Shown piece by piece: positions 43,943 through 52,059 of a stretch of DNA of 64,000 nucleotides. Location: contig NZ_VHIN01000009.1 of the NCBI RefSeq assembly GCF_009805585.1, positions 124,001-188,000 of the forward strand, read 5' to 3'. How positions within the stretch are numbered: position 1 is the stretch's first letter; each line of letters opens with the position of its first letter. The translations under genes were made by a program, and so were the position numbers. The notes below the pieces were generated by a model. The model saw nothing but the letters and a program-made list of their open reading frames with translations. It did not search any database and had not been told where the DNA came from. The DNA comes from Glutamicibacter sp. JC586. GTDB lineage: Bacteria > Actinomycetota > Actinomycetes > Actinomycetales > Micrococcaceae.

Positions 43943-44950
43943 CTAAACATTCAGCCCAAAGCCACCGACCATTTGCATAAATTCGCCCTCAGAAATGATG
44001 GAAACTTTCTGACCGTTTTCGCGCAGGCGCAGTACGTGCTTAGCTTTGTTGGTCAATCTGCCATTGGCTAGATCTTCAGGAACAAACCCATCGCCGACCA
44101 CCAAAGCGGTGGTGGCACGGGTGACCCGAGAGGCTGTTTGTGCACCGTTTTCCGCCGCCAATTCCTTGGCTTTGGGACGAGGCAACGCCAAATTTCCGGT
44201 AAACACCATGATCTGCCCAAACAGTGGATGGCTTGGATCGGCATCCATGTTTGGTGTCGGGTTGGGGCCTTCTTGGGGCCAATTGTTGAAAGCGTCCTGG
44301 GGTGGCAGCGGATGACCAGAAGCTAGCCAACCTTGGGCATCGCGCGTTGCCCGCGAGTATTCATCGCCTGGTTGCCAGGCGGAAGTCAGACCCAATCGGA
44401 CACTGTGGTGGTCGGCGACTTCAAGCAAATTCTCAAGACCGGCGCGTTCTGCCATGTCGATCATCGCCCACGCGCAGGCTTCGGCGTCGGCCAGCGCTTC
44501 GTGGTGATTTTCGATCGGGTGTCCGGCTTCTTCGGCGACAAACGGCAATGAATAGCTTGGCAGGTCATAAGCCTTGCGGGAGAGCTTTACGGTGCACAGG
44601 TGAGCGATTTCGGGTACCGGGATCTGACTTGCTTCAGATGCTGCACGAATGACGCCGGAGTCAAAAGACGAGTTGTGGGCTACTAAGACATCGGGCCCGA
44701 TGAAATCCAGCAACTCTGGGAGCAGCTCAGAGACGCGTGGTGCATCCTCAACCATGTCTGGGGTGATGTGATGGATCGACACGTTGCGCGGGTCGAAGTG
44801 GTCAAAACCTGCCGGTGGCTTCATTAGCCACTGTTTGGTTTCTGCTATTTGCCCGGAACGGACTTTGACCAGGCCCACCGAACAGGCGGAGCCGATAAAA
44901 CCGTTTGCTGTCTCAAAATCTACTGCTGTGAAGTCCAATGCCACGCCCAA
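43943..44950 (-). CDS. DnaQ-like 3'-5' exonuclease with C-terminal BRCT domain
   Basis: 335 residues. Residues ~5-175 are a DEDDh exonuclease: DFET (first two acidic residues, about 11-13), VAHNSSFD (second Asp) and HHEALADAEACA (His and last Asp). A linker with HPLFGQ leads to a BRCT domain (about 240-330: FTGNLALPRPKAKELAAENGAQTASRVTRATTALVVGD), like that of NAD-dependent ligase. Such proteins are proofreading- or repair-type exonucleases in actinobacteria; the BRCT part probably recruits the enzyme to nicked or damaged DNA. Monocistronic, convergent with the preceding gene. Confidence 0.85.
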   Translation of the reverse strand: MGVALDFTAVDFETANGFIGSACSVGLVKVRSGQIAETKQWLMKPPAGFDHFDPRNVSIHHITPDMVEDAPRVSELLPELLDFIGPDVLVAHNSSFDSGVIRAASEASQIPVPEIAHLCTVKLSRKAYDLPSYSLPFVAEEAGHPIENHHEALADAEACAWAMIDMAERAGLENLLEVADHHSVRLGLTSAWQPGDEYSRATRDAQGWLASGHPLPPQDAFNNWPQEGPNPTPNMDADPSHPLFGQIMVFTGNLALPRPKAKELAAENGAQTASRVTRATTALVVGDGFVPEDLANGRLTNKAKHVLRLRENGQKVSIISEGEFMQMVGGFGLNV

Positions 44951-45162
44951 TAGCTTACTCGCTTAATCGCGGGCACCGGCATGGGTGTGACGCGCGCGCC
45001 GTGCCCGGCGGGGTTTTCGCAGGGCGATACCGTGGTGGCAATTCACTGCAGTTCCGGAATTGACCTGTGGATATCAATTGATTGCCCGCCCGCGCGGCGC
45101 AATCCAGAGGCAGGGCATCTCACATTCGAAACCGGCAACCTCGCTTTTGGTGTGACCGGAAG

Positions 45163-45660
45163 TCAGCTGCAGAACAATTCCTCGTAGTACGAGCTGAGCG
45201 CCGGATAGTAATCGGGCTCGAAGACTACGCCTGCCACGTTGGTTCCATCCACCGCGGCGGCCAGCCGATCAAGGTAGAACTCCCAGCCCGGCCCGATGGA
45301 CCCGGCCTGCTGCGGGTCAAGCCCCGGCATCTGGAAGACCAGCCAGCTGCCCTGGCCCGATGCCTCTACCTTCAGCTCCAGCTGCCAAGCCGAATCGCCG
45401 GTTCCAGTGCGCACCTGCAGCTGTCGCGTGCGCGGATCGCACTGCAAGATCTCCACGCGTTCGGTGGGCGCTTCTTCTTCGGCCAGCAGCACTACCTCGA
45501 CTGCGCCGCTTTTTGGATCCCCGTGCCAGGATCCGAACCAGAGCGCCAAGTATTCGGAATCGGCCAGATAGCGCCAGATCCTGCCCGGGGATTCAGTGAA
45601 CACGCGGCGCAATTCCAGCGCGCCGTGCGCGGTGCGGTTTCCGGTGGGCATAACGCTCAT
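45163..45660 (-). CDS. SRPBCC (AHSA1/START-like) family protein
   Basis: 165 residues; ATG 45660 has AGGAG seven bases upstream. The pattern ELRRVFTESPGRIWRYLADSEYLALWFG at the N-terminus and PGWEFYLDRLAAAVDG near the C-terminus is typical of AHSA1-like SRPBCC domains, which form a hydrophobic ligand cavity. Function unknown; related proteins act as stress or co-chaperone-like factors or lipid binders. Codon usage and GC content are higher than in flanking genes, as in the three genes upstream of it. A terminator separates it from the ABC operon, so it is probably transcribed independently. Confidence 0.75.
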   Translation of the reverse strand: MSVMPTGNRTAHGALELRRVFTESPGRIWRYLADSEYLALWFGSWHGDPKSGAVEVVLLAEEEAPTERVEILQCDPRTRQLQVRTGTGDSAWQLELKVEASGQGSWLVFQMPGLDPQQAGSIGPGWEFYLDRLAAAVDGTNVAGVVFEPDYYPALSSYYEELFCS

Positions 45661-45740
45661 GGCTGTACTCCTGGGTTGCTCCACTGCCACCGCGGCACTG
45701 GCTATTCCAATGCCTTCGCCGGCAGTGATTGAAGAATAGC

Positions 45741-45784
45741 AAAAAGCGCTGGCTTCCCTCCCAAATGGAAAAGAAACCAGCGCT
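45741..45784 (-). terminator. Intrinsic terminator of the YtrA-type ABC operon
   Basis: On the minus strand AGCGCTGG (45777-45784) and CCAGCGCT (45745-45752) form the core stem, extended imperfectly by GTTTCTTTTCC/GGAAGCC, followed by TTTTTGC. It lies 35 bases past the permease stop. Confidence 0.85.
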
Positions 45785-45818
45785 CATTTCATGATCTTGG
45801 ATCCGGCCAGCAGACGGG

Positions 45819-46514
45819 CTACGCTGTGGCCTTGCGCAAGGTGAGATAGGAGCCGCCAGCCATCAGCAGGGCGACAATGCCGCCCCACAAGGTCACCCCA
45901 GCGGCGGTCCAGGTCAGTGCCCAGCTCCAGAACTCGTCCCAAAAGTTGGTGAAGGTGAACAGGGCGATGATCCCCAGCACCAGCACACCCAAGCAGATGA
46001 AGAATGCCACCATGCCAGTGGTGCGCCACCTCATGTAGATGGTCGCTGCCAGGAATCCGATCATGAACAGCAGCACCATCAGCACGAAGTAGAACAGGAT
46101 CTGGACCAGCCAGTTGTTATCCGCAATCCATTGCAGCGCAAAGAACTGTCCGCCCATGCCCCAACCATCGGTAGCAACTTCCAGCAGTCCCATCAGGTAG
46201 TAGAACACCGAGAGCGCCAGCGCGCATACGGAGAACAGTGCCACGGTGCCCAGATAGAAGGTACGCCGCGAAATGCTCATGGCCATGGAGAACGGGAAGG
46301 TCAACGTCAGCGACTGGATTCCCAGGGCTAGGAAGTACCACATGGGCGCTTGGGCGCCGCCGCCGTACATTGCCCCGTCTCCGCCGTTGCGCCGGACCAG
46401 CCACCAGATGGCCAGGGTGAAGAGGAATGATGCACCCAGGATGATCAGCGGAATTCCGATGAAGGTGCCCTTGTTGATCAGTTGCATGCGGGCAACTTTG
46501 ATGACGCGGTTCAT
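45819..46514 (-). CDS. ABC-type exporter, membrane subunit
   Basis: 231 residues with six predicted helices: a helix near 18-38, then a loop containing RRNGGDGAMYGGGAQAP, a pair around 60-100, one near 105-125, and three between 145 and 225. The arrangement is that of ABC-2-like permeases found next to YtrA-type regulators. ATG 46514 overlaps the ATPase stop codon by 4 bases, so the two are a transporter pair. Substrate unknown; such systems in Gram-positives export or sense cell-envelope antibiotics, acetoin-related compounds or lipids. Confidence 0.75.
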   Translation of the reverse strand: MNRVIKVARMQLINKGTFIGIPLIILGASFLFTLAIWWLVRRNGGDGAMYGGGAQAPMWYFLALGIQSLTLTFPFSMAMSISRRTFYLGTVALFSVCALALSVFYYLMGLLEVATDGWGMGGQFFALQWIADNNWLVQILFYFVLMVLLFMIGFLAATIYMRWRTTGMVAFFICLGVLVLGIIALFTFTNFWDEFWSWALTWTAAGVTLWGGIVALLMAGGSYLTLRKATA

Positions 46515-47428
46515 TTTCTTGCCTCCGTCCGTTCTTCTGTCCTTTGTGCCGTGCTGCCGCTCAATGCGCTGCGCACCACCAATTGCTGCAGCGACACGGG
46601 GCTCAGGTCCAGGCCCATGAGCTTCGCCTGCTCGCGCTGGTCCGCATCCAGATTGGCCTTGATCGTGACGCTGGCCAGGGCGCCGAGCGCATCGCGATGC
46701 AATACCTGCGCGGTGCCGATGAATTCCTGGACCTTGGCGGTATCACCAGTGACAGTGACCGCCGTGCCGCGCAGCTCTTCGGCATCCGAGTCGATGACGA
46801 TTTGCCCCTTGTCGATCACGATGACGTGTTCGAGAAGGTTGGCGACTTCGTCGATCAGGTGGCTGGAGAGCACGATGGTGCGTGGGTATTCAGCGAAGTC
46901 TTCGACAAGGCGGTCGTAGAAGATCTGCCGTGCTACCGCATCGAGGCCGAGGTACGGCTCATCGAAGAAGGTGATGTCGGCCCGCGAGGCCATGCCGATG
47001 ATGACGCCAACCGCGGACAGCTGCCCTCGGGAGAGCTTCTTGATCCTCCGCTTGATCGGCAGCGCGAACGCTTCGACGAGCTCCTGGGCCAGATCATCGT
47101 CCCAGTTCTCGAAGAACAGGGCTGCGGATTCGAATGCCTGGTGGACCTTGAAGTCATCGGGATATTTCTGTGATTCGCGGATGAAGCAGATGCGCGAAAG
47201 CGTCGGATCATGTTCGAACGGGGCGTGGCCGAAAATTTCGGCGGTGCCCTGGTCTGCATAGTTCTGCCCGGTCAGGATGGACATCAGCGTGGTCTTGCCG
47301 GCTCCGTTGCGTCCAAGCAGCCCGTAGATCCGATCCGGCTCCAGATCCAGGGTGACGTTGTCGAGCGCTTTCACGTCCTTGTAGGTCTTGCTCAGTTCGC
47401 GTGTGGCGATTGCTGTCGTGCGTGGCAT
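46511..47428 (-). CDS. ABC-type exporter, ATP-binding subunit
   Basis: 305 residues from ATG 47428, which has GGGAGGA five bases upstream. Walker A is GLLGRNGAGKTTLM, the signature region is KKLSRGQLSAVGVIIGMASRADI, Walker B is ITFFDEPYLGLD, and the switch His is in VLSSHLIDEV. The C-terminal ~75 residues follow the regulatory extension common in YtrB-type exporters. It overlaps the regulator's stop by four bases, and pairs with the downstream permease. GC content and codon use are higher than the surrounding genome. Confidence 0.85.
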   Translation of the reverse strand: MPRTTAIATRELSKTYKDVKALDNVTLDLEPDRIYGLLGRNGAGKTTLMSILTGQNYADQGTAEIFGHAPFEHDPTLSRICFIRESQKYPDDFKVHQAFESAALFFENWDDDLAQELVEAFALPIKRRIKKLSRGQLSAVGVIIGMASRADITFFDEPYLGLDAVARQIFYDRLVEDFAEYPRTIVLSSHLIDEVANLLEHVIVIDKGQIVIDSDAEELRGTAVTVTGDTAKVQEFIGTAQVLHRDALGALASVTIKANLDADQREQAKLMGLDLSPVSLQQLVVRSALSGSTAQRTEERTEARK

Positions 47429-47457
47429 GTCGTTCCTCCCTGTGCTGTAGAGATGTT

Positions 47458-47817
47458 TCAAGATTCCGAGCCGGTCCTGATCATGGCGACCAGCTCATCC
47501 ACGCCAATGCCCAGCTTGGAAGCTTCTGCGGTCAATGGCGCTATGAATTGCTGCTGGAATTTCTCGCGGCGTTGCGCTCGCAGCCGCTGCGGTGCTCCTT
47601 TGGTGACGAACATGCCGATTCCCCGTTTCTTGTAGAGCAGTCCATCTTCCACGAGCCGGTTGATCCCCTTGGCTGCGGTGGCCGGATTGATCCGGTAGAA
47701 CGCTGCGAATTCATTGGTTGATGGAACTTGCGCTTCTTCCGCCAGAACACCAGAGATGATGTCGTTCTCAATCAGCTCAGCAATTTGCATGAAGATCGGT
47801 TTTGAATCATCAATCAT
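47458..47817 (-). CDS. GntR-family repressor, YtrA subfamily
   Basis: 119 residues from ATG 47817 (GGAG five bases upstream). The whole protein is a winged helix (about 1-75: PIFMQIAELIENDIISGVLAEEAQVPSTNEFAAFYRINPATAAKGINRLVEDGLLYKKRGIGMFV) plus a short dimerisation helix pair, the reduced YtrA form without a ligand domain. Repressors of this kind control the ABC genes they accompany and respond to membrane-active antibiotics or starvation signals. It is first in the operon, and the inverted repeat at 47847-47882 is its likely operator. Confidence 0.88.
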   Translation of the reverse strand: MIDDSKPIFMQIAELIENDIISGVLAEEAQVPSTNEFAAFYRINPATAAKGINRLVEDGLLYKKRGIGMFVTKGAPQRLRAQRREKFQQQFIAPLTAEASKLGIGVDELVAMIRTGSES

Positions 47818-47846
47818 GCTGGCTCCCTCCGTGTTCATTCCCACCA

Positions 47847-47882
47847 GGTTAGTTAGTGAGTTAGTTACTCATGTAACTAACC
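47847..47882. promoter_or_regulatory. YtrA-type operator
   Basis: Perfect nine-base inverted repeat GGTTAGTTA (47847-47855) and TAACTAACC (47874-47882) with an 18-base centre that itself contains the direct copy GAGTTAGTTACTC. It ends 30 bases upstream of the repressor ATG. Long inverted repeats with TAGT/ACTA steps are typical of YtrA operators. Confidence 0.75.
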
Positions 47883-48144
47883 ATAGAACCATGACCCCGA
47901 TTTGGCAAGCACGTGCGCTCTCGCCCGTTCTGGGCATTCTCATAAAAAACGCATAAGCGGGACAAAAATAAGCTGAAAATCCGCAGAATTCCGCGCCCAA
48001 TTTCTCTAAGATCTCATTTTCAGCTGACGTTGAGAGTGCCTCTTGACGTGCCCCTTAGCAGTTTCATGAGACCACCCTACGAATCGCACAGAAAGAGACT
48101 CAACACTTTTAACACCCCCCCTTTCGAAAACATTAAGGAAATTC
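47883..48144 (+). other. Intergenic region upstream of the DUF4956-VTC-CotH cluster
   Basis: A lower-GC stretch with no convincing open frame, tRNA or repeat. It should hold the divergent promoters of the YtrA-type operon and the DUF4956 gene. TTGACG near 48042 could be a -35 box but no matching -10 is clear. AAGGAAATTC just before 48145 supplies the ribosome site. Confidence 0.5.
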
Positions 48145-48762
48145 ATGAACGTCTTGCTCTTTGCCGCTGCCGATATCATTGCGATGCTGATCCTCACCTT
48201 CGGCCTCTACCTGCGCCGTCACCGACGCCGAGATCTGGCCGTGTCCTACATCGGAATCAACATCGGTGTTTTCGCCGTAGCAACAGCTCTGGCCGGAAGC
48301 ACAGTCAGTGCTGGTTTGGGCATGGGCCTGTTCGGCGTCTTGTCGATCATCCGACTACGCTCAACCGAGCTGGAACAGCATGAAATCGCCTACTACTTCT
48401 CGGCACTGGCCATTGGTTTGATCACGGGCATGGGTCCATCACCAATCTGGTTGCCATTGGCTCTGGTTGCTCTGATCCTCGTCGCCATGACCATTGCAGA
48501 CCACTCCAAGGTCCTGCCAACCTATCGTCATCAGGAAGTCGTCATTGACCGCGCGATCGCCAATGACGATGAGCTCTTTGCCCACCTAAGCATGCTCTTC
48601 GGCGGCGCCACCATTCACCAGGCCGTGGTTCAGCAGCTGGACTTGGTCAATGACAAGACCATCGTGAAGGTTCGCTATGCGCAGGCACCCAGCGGGTTTC
48701 ACAACCCAGCACACACCCGAACCGTAGATAATCACGAAGTCATTGCGGAGCAGTCACGATGA
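48145..48762 (+). CDS. DUF4956 family membrane protein
   Basis: 205 residues. Four hydrophobic helices occupy about residues 1-125, with the conserved GLGMGLFGVLSIIRLRS segment, followed by a cytoplasmic domain of about 75 residues (IDRAIANDDELFAHLSMLFGG onward). Function is unknown for the family. It overlaps the next gene by four bases (ATGA), and the third gene follows closely, so these three act together. In other bacteria DUF4956 proteins are repeatedly found with VTC-domain and CotH proteins, which supports a shared pathway. Confidence 0.85.
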   Translation: MNVLLFAAADIIAMLILTFGLYLRRHRRRDLAVSYIGINIGVFAVATALAGSTVSAGLGMGLFGVLSIIRLRSTELEQHEIAYYFSALAIGLITGMGPSPIWLPLALVALILVAMTIADHSKVLPTYRHQEVVIDRAIANDDELFAHLSMLFGGATIHQAVVQQLDLVNDKTIVKVRYAQAPSGFHNPAHTRTVDNHEVIAEQSR

Positions 48763-49532
48763 ATTTCACCGACAATCTAGAAACCATTAGCCTCGATGAG
48801 CTCAATGAAGCTGCCGCGCTACAGAGACGCACCGACCGCAAGTACATCTTGACCCAAGCACAAGCCGAGCAGGTTCTTCCTCAGTTGGCCCAGCAGGCTC
48901 TGGTCCTTTCCATAGACGGGCGCCGTTCCTCGGATTACACATCGGTCTACTTTGACACTCCCGATCTGGCTAGCTTTCACCTAGCAGCCCATCCACGTCG
49001 TCGCAGGTTCAAGGTCCGCACCCGAAGCTACATGGATACGCAGCAGTGCTACCTGGAAGTGAAAACCGAAGGCGCACGGGCTCAAACCGTCAAGGAACGA
49101 ATTGAGCATCCGTTCAATGCTCGTGCTGCACTCAGCGAGCAATCGCTGATCTACATTCAAGAAACTTTGAACCACGAGCTTGGAACCTGTCCTATTCACA
49201 CCGATGCTCTGGTCCCAGTCATCGATTCTTCTTACACCCGCACTACCTTGTATTTGCCACAAACGAATAGCCGGGTGACGGTGGATGAAAACTTGGTCTG
49301 GACAGATCCAAAAACTGGATTCCGACTTGAATGCAACGAGATCATCGTGGAAACCAAATCGGCAATGAACGCCGGTCCAGCTGACAAGTTACTCTGGCGC
49401 CACCAGATTCGCCCATCACGCATTTCAAAGTTTGCCACCGGCATGAGTTTGCTTCACCAACACCTGCCAGCCAATCGCTGGCATAAGACCACAAAACATA
49501 AAATTTCCACCGCAGTTTCGCTGCATCCCTAG
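48759..49532 (+). CDS. VTC-domain protein (polyphosphate polymerase-like)
   Basis: 257 residues of triphosphate-tunnel-metalloenzyme fold. Landmark residues match VTC-type polymerases: RRTDRKYIL at the start, RRRRFKVRTRSY in the basic strand, YLEVKTE (the EXEXK-like strand), NSRVTVDENLVW, and CNEIIVETKS near the end, with Lys/Arg/Glu at the positions that line the phosphate tunnel in yeast Vtc4. Vtc4 makes polyphosphate from ATP; activity of bacterial stand-alone copies is little characterised. It has no membrane segment and is coupled to the DUF4956 protein, so polymer synthesis at the membrane is plausible. It ends seven bases before the CotH gene. Confidence 0.85.
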   Translation: MNFTDNLETISLDELNEAAALQRRTDRKYILTQAQAEQVLPQLAQQALVLSIDGRRSSDYTSVYFDTPDLASFHLAAHPRRRRFKVRTRSYMDTQQCYLEVKTEGARAQTVKERIEHPFNARAALSEQSLIYIQETLNHELGTCPIHTDALVPVIDSSYTRTTLYLPQTNSRVTVDENLVWTDPKTGFRLECNEIIVETKSAMNAGPADKLLWRHQIRPSRISKFATGMSLLHQHLPANRWHKTTKHKISTAVSLHP

Positions 49533-49539
49533 GAGTATC

Positions 49540-51351
49540 ATGAACGACTCACCCAAACATCGGGCAGCCTATCCGGGCCGTTTCTCCGTCAAATCACCCC
49601 GCGTCCTGACTGCCGTTGCGTCCTTGTCCATCGGAGCTCTGGCTCTGGCAGGGTGCACGAACGCCGCCTCAGCGCAAAGTAGCATCGTCAACACCGAAGT
49701 CAGCACCGAAACCTCAACGTTCTTCAATTCAGATGAAGTCCATGAAATTAGTGTGACCGCGGATCCTGGTGACATTACCGCGGCGTTGAAGGCTTACGCT
49801 GCTGATGGCACCAAGGACTGGATCTCAGCCGACGTCACCATTGACGGAAATACGTTTAAGAATGTTGGTTTGAAGCTCAAGGGCAATTCCACTCTGCGTG
49901 GTGCAGATGAATCGTCGGATGCTGCGACGTTGCCGTGGATCATCCGCCTGGACAAGTTTGAAGCCAATCAAAGCTACTCGGGCCGCACGGAGTTTGTCGT
50001 TCGTACCAACAACACGGAGTCTTCACTCAACGAAGCTGTGGCACTTGACCTGCTTGGTGAAGCTGGCCTCGCCACGGAACATGCTGCGGAAACCAAATTT
50101 TCGCTCAACGGTTCAGATGCCGAGTTGCGTCTTGTCATCGATAACCCATCGGATGAACTGTACAGCGACGAAACCTTTGACGGCGACGGCATCACTTACA
50201 AGGCTGATGCCAGCGGTGACTACTCGTACCGCGGAGACTCAGGCAGTGACTATGAATCCGCATTTGAAGTTAAAGCTGGCGAAGATGACCTGACTCCCGT
50301 CGCTACTTTCCTGCATTTCGTGAATAACTCCTCGGATGAAGACTTCTCAGCAAAACTCTTCGATTACTTGGACACAGATCAATTCGCTACCTACCTTGCA
50401 ATGCAAGATTTGGTTTCAAATTCCGATGACATTGACGGACCGGGTAACAACTCATACCTGCGTTACGACAGTGCCACGAAGAAGATGACCGTCGTGGCCT
50501 GGGACCAGAATCTCTCCTTCGGCGGCATGGGCGGAGGAATGGGAGGCGGCAAAGGTGGTGGCATGGGCGGGAACATGGGCGGCGGTCCTGGCAAGATGGA
50601 CCCAGACTCTTTGCTGACCAGCATGCTCCCGGACGGCCTATCGTTGGATGATGCCAAGAAGCAGATCGAAGCGGGCACAGTTCCCGATGGGATGGAACTT
50701 CCCGACCAGATGAAACTCAGCGATGGCACCAAGCTCATTGATGTTGTCAAGGATCTCGTTGACGGAAACATGCCAGACGGCCTGACCTTCGCCGGCGGAG
50801 GCCAGCGCCCCGAGATGAATGGCCAGGGCGGCGCTCCGGGTGGAAACATGACGCCACCGGATCAAAACTCGACAGATAGTTCCAAGTCCACCGATAGCTC
50901 GGCTGATTCCAAGACGACTGATTCCACCGACACGAAGTCCACGGATTCCACGACTACCGATGAGAATACCAAGGGCGACAACGCCGCAGGCGCTCAGCGC
51001 GGTGGTGGCGGGATGGGTGGCAAGTCTAACGCGTTGGTCACCCGATTCCTGGAAGATGAGAATTTCAAGGCCCAGTACGAGTCCGCTAAGTCAGATCTTC
51101 AACAAAAGCTCTTCGACTCGGGTACTGCCGAAGAAATTCTGACCAAGTGGACCGATCTACTGACCAGCGATGCAAGTGATCTGATTGAGTCGGACACTGT
51201 GAGCAGCGAAGCTGATTCGATTCGATCGCATTTCACTTCGGAGTCTTCTGATTCTTCATCGTCCACTACTCAGCAGCCATCCACTGCTCCGAAGACCAAG
51301 GATGAAGAAGCGACACCAAGCGCTTCGGCATCGGCATCAACCGATTCCTAA
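49540..51351 (+). CDS. Secreted CotH-family kinase-like lipoprotein
   Basis: 603 residues. The N-terminus is an exported lipoprotein signal (lipobox ALAG-C, Cys39). The CotH domain (about 55-330) contains VGLKLKGNSTLRGADE, PWIIRLDKF, FVVRTNNTESSLNEAVALDLL and DIDGPGNNSYLRYDSATKKMTVVAWDQNLSFGG, which carry the kinase-fold active-site residues known from CotH. A Gly/Met-rich repeat (about 327-351), a Ser/Thr/Asp-rich segment (about 442-477) and a Ser/Thr-rich tail (565-603) interrupt or follow it; these could be phosphoacceptors. Distal residues ~480-560 complete the domain. Probably an extracellular Ser/Thr kinase acting with VTC and DUF4956 proteins; the substrate is unknown. Confidence 0.85.
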   Translation: MNDSPKHRAAYPGRFSVKSPRVLTAVASLSIGALALAGCTNAASAQSSIVNTEVSTETSTFFNSDEVHEISVTADPGDITAALKAYAADGTKDWISADVTIDGNTFKNVGLKLKGNSTLRGADESSDAATLPWIIRLDKFEANQSYSGRTEFVVRTNNTESSLNEAVALDLLGEAGLATEHAAETKFSLNGSDAELRLVIDNPSDELYSDETFDGDGITYKADASGDYSYRGDSGSDYESAFEVKAGEDDLTPVATFLHFVNNSSDEDFSAKLFDYLDTDQFATYLAMQDLVSNSDDIDGPGNNSYLRYDSATKKMTVVAWDQNLSFGGMGGGMGGGKGGGMGGNMGGGPGKMDPDSLLTSMLPDGLSLDDAKKQIEAGTVPDGMELPDQMKLSDGTKLIDVVKDLVDGNMPDGLTFAGGGQRPEMNGQGGAPGGNMTPPDQNSTDSSKSTDSSADSKTTDSTDTKSTDSTTTDENTKGDNAAGAQRGGGGMGGKSNALVTRFLEDENFKAQYESAKSDLQQKLFDSGTAEEILTKWTDLLTSDASDLIESDTVSSEADSIRSHFTSESSDSSSSTTQQPSTAPKTKDEEATPSASASASTDS

Positions 51352-51366
51352 TTCTCGGTCATACTC

Positions 51367-51413
51367 AAAGGTTCGGGCCCGCATTCCCAAGGAATACGGG
51401 CCCGAACCTTTTA
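51367..51413. terminator. Terminator after the CotH gene
   Basis: Perfect 15-base arms 51367-51381 and 51397-51411 with TTTT after the stem on the plus strand and A-rich sequence before it. Shared with the convergent rdgB gene. Confidence 0.9.
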
Positions 51414-51423
51414 ACTACTATAC

Positions 51424-52059
51424 CTAGTCTTGCTTTAGCGCGTTGCCGACCACTTCGACAATGACCGGAAGCAACGCAGCGAAAGCCCGGGCGCGATGCG
51501 AAATCGCGTTCTTTTCCTCGGGCGTATGTTCCGCCATCGACTTGCCGGCACCGACCGGTTCAAAGATCGGGTCGTAGCCGAAACCATGCTCGCCAGCACG
51601 TTCGCTGCGAAGCACGCCCTCGACTTTGCCCAGTTCAACATGCTCCTGACCTTCAGGGGTGGCCAACGCGGCAGCACACACAAACTGAGCCTGGCGGTGC
51701 TCGGCTGCAATGTCCCCTAACTGCGCCAACAACAGATCAATGTTCGCTTCGTCATTACCGTGGACCCCGGACCACCGCGCAGAGAAAATTCCCGGCGCCC
51801 CGCCAAGCACATCCACGCTCAGACCAGAGTCGTCGGCGAGTGCGATGAGTCCGGTCGAAGCCGAAATCTCGCGGGCTTTCTTTAACGCGTTACCTTGGAA
51901 AGTTACTTGATCTTCCACCGGATCTTTGGCACCTGCAGTGGCAGCGTCAATGACCTGAGTATCAACATCAAGTCCGGGAACTGTCCCGCGCAGTAGTTCG
52001 CGTAGTTCCCGCAGTTTTCCTTGATTATGCGAGGCTAAAACTAAAACTGGTTCGCTCAT
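51424..52059 (-). CDS. rdgB: Non-canonical purine NTP pyrophosphatase (RdgB/HAM1)
   Basis: 211 residues. Hydrolyses ITP, dITP and XTP to monophosphates, protecting DNA and RNA. The conserved N-terminal [14 protein letters not shown], the [21 protein letters not shown] signature (about 75-95), and SHRARAF near the C-terminus are typical. Its start overlaps the rph stop by four bases; pairing of rph and rdgB is widely conserved in actinobacteria. Confidence 0.95.
   Translation of the reverse strand: MSEPVLVLASHNQGKLRELRELLRGTVPGLDVDTQVIDAATAGAKDPVEDQVTFQGNALKKAREISASTGLIALADDSGLSVDVLGGAPGIFSARWSGVHGNDEANIDLLLAQLGDIAAEHRQAQFVCAAALATPEGQEHVELGKVEGVLRSERAGEHGFGYDPIFEPVGAGKSMAEHTPEEKNAISHRARAFAALLPVIVEVVGNALKQD

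Noticed and set aside
47458-47817. Full-length GntR regulator with missing ligand domain (truncated gene)
   Set aside because: The short form is normal for the YtrA subfamily, so this is not a broken gene.
50521-50610. Tandem DNA repeat or CRISPR-like array in the CotH gene
   Set aside because: The GGC/ATG-rich units encode an in-frame Gly/Met-rich linker, with irregular spacing and no spacers.
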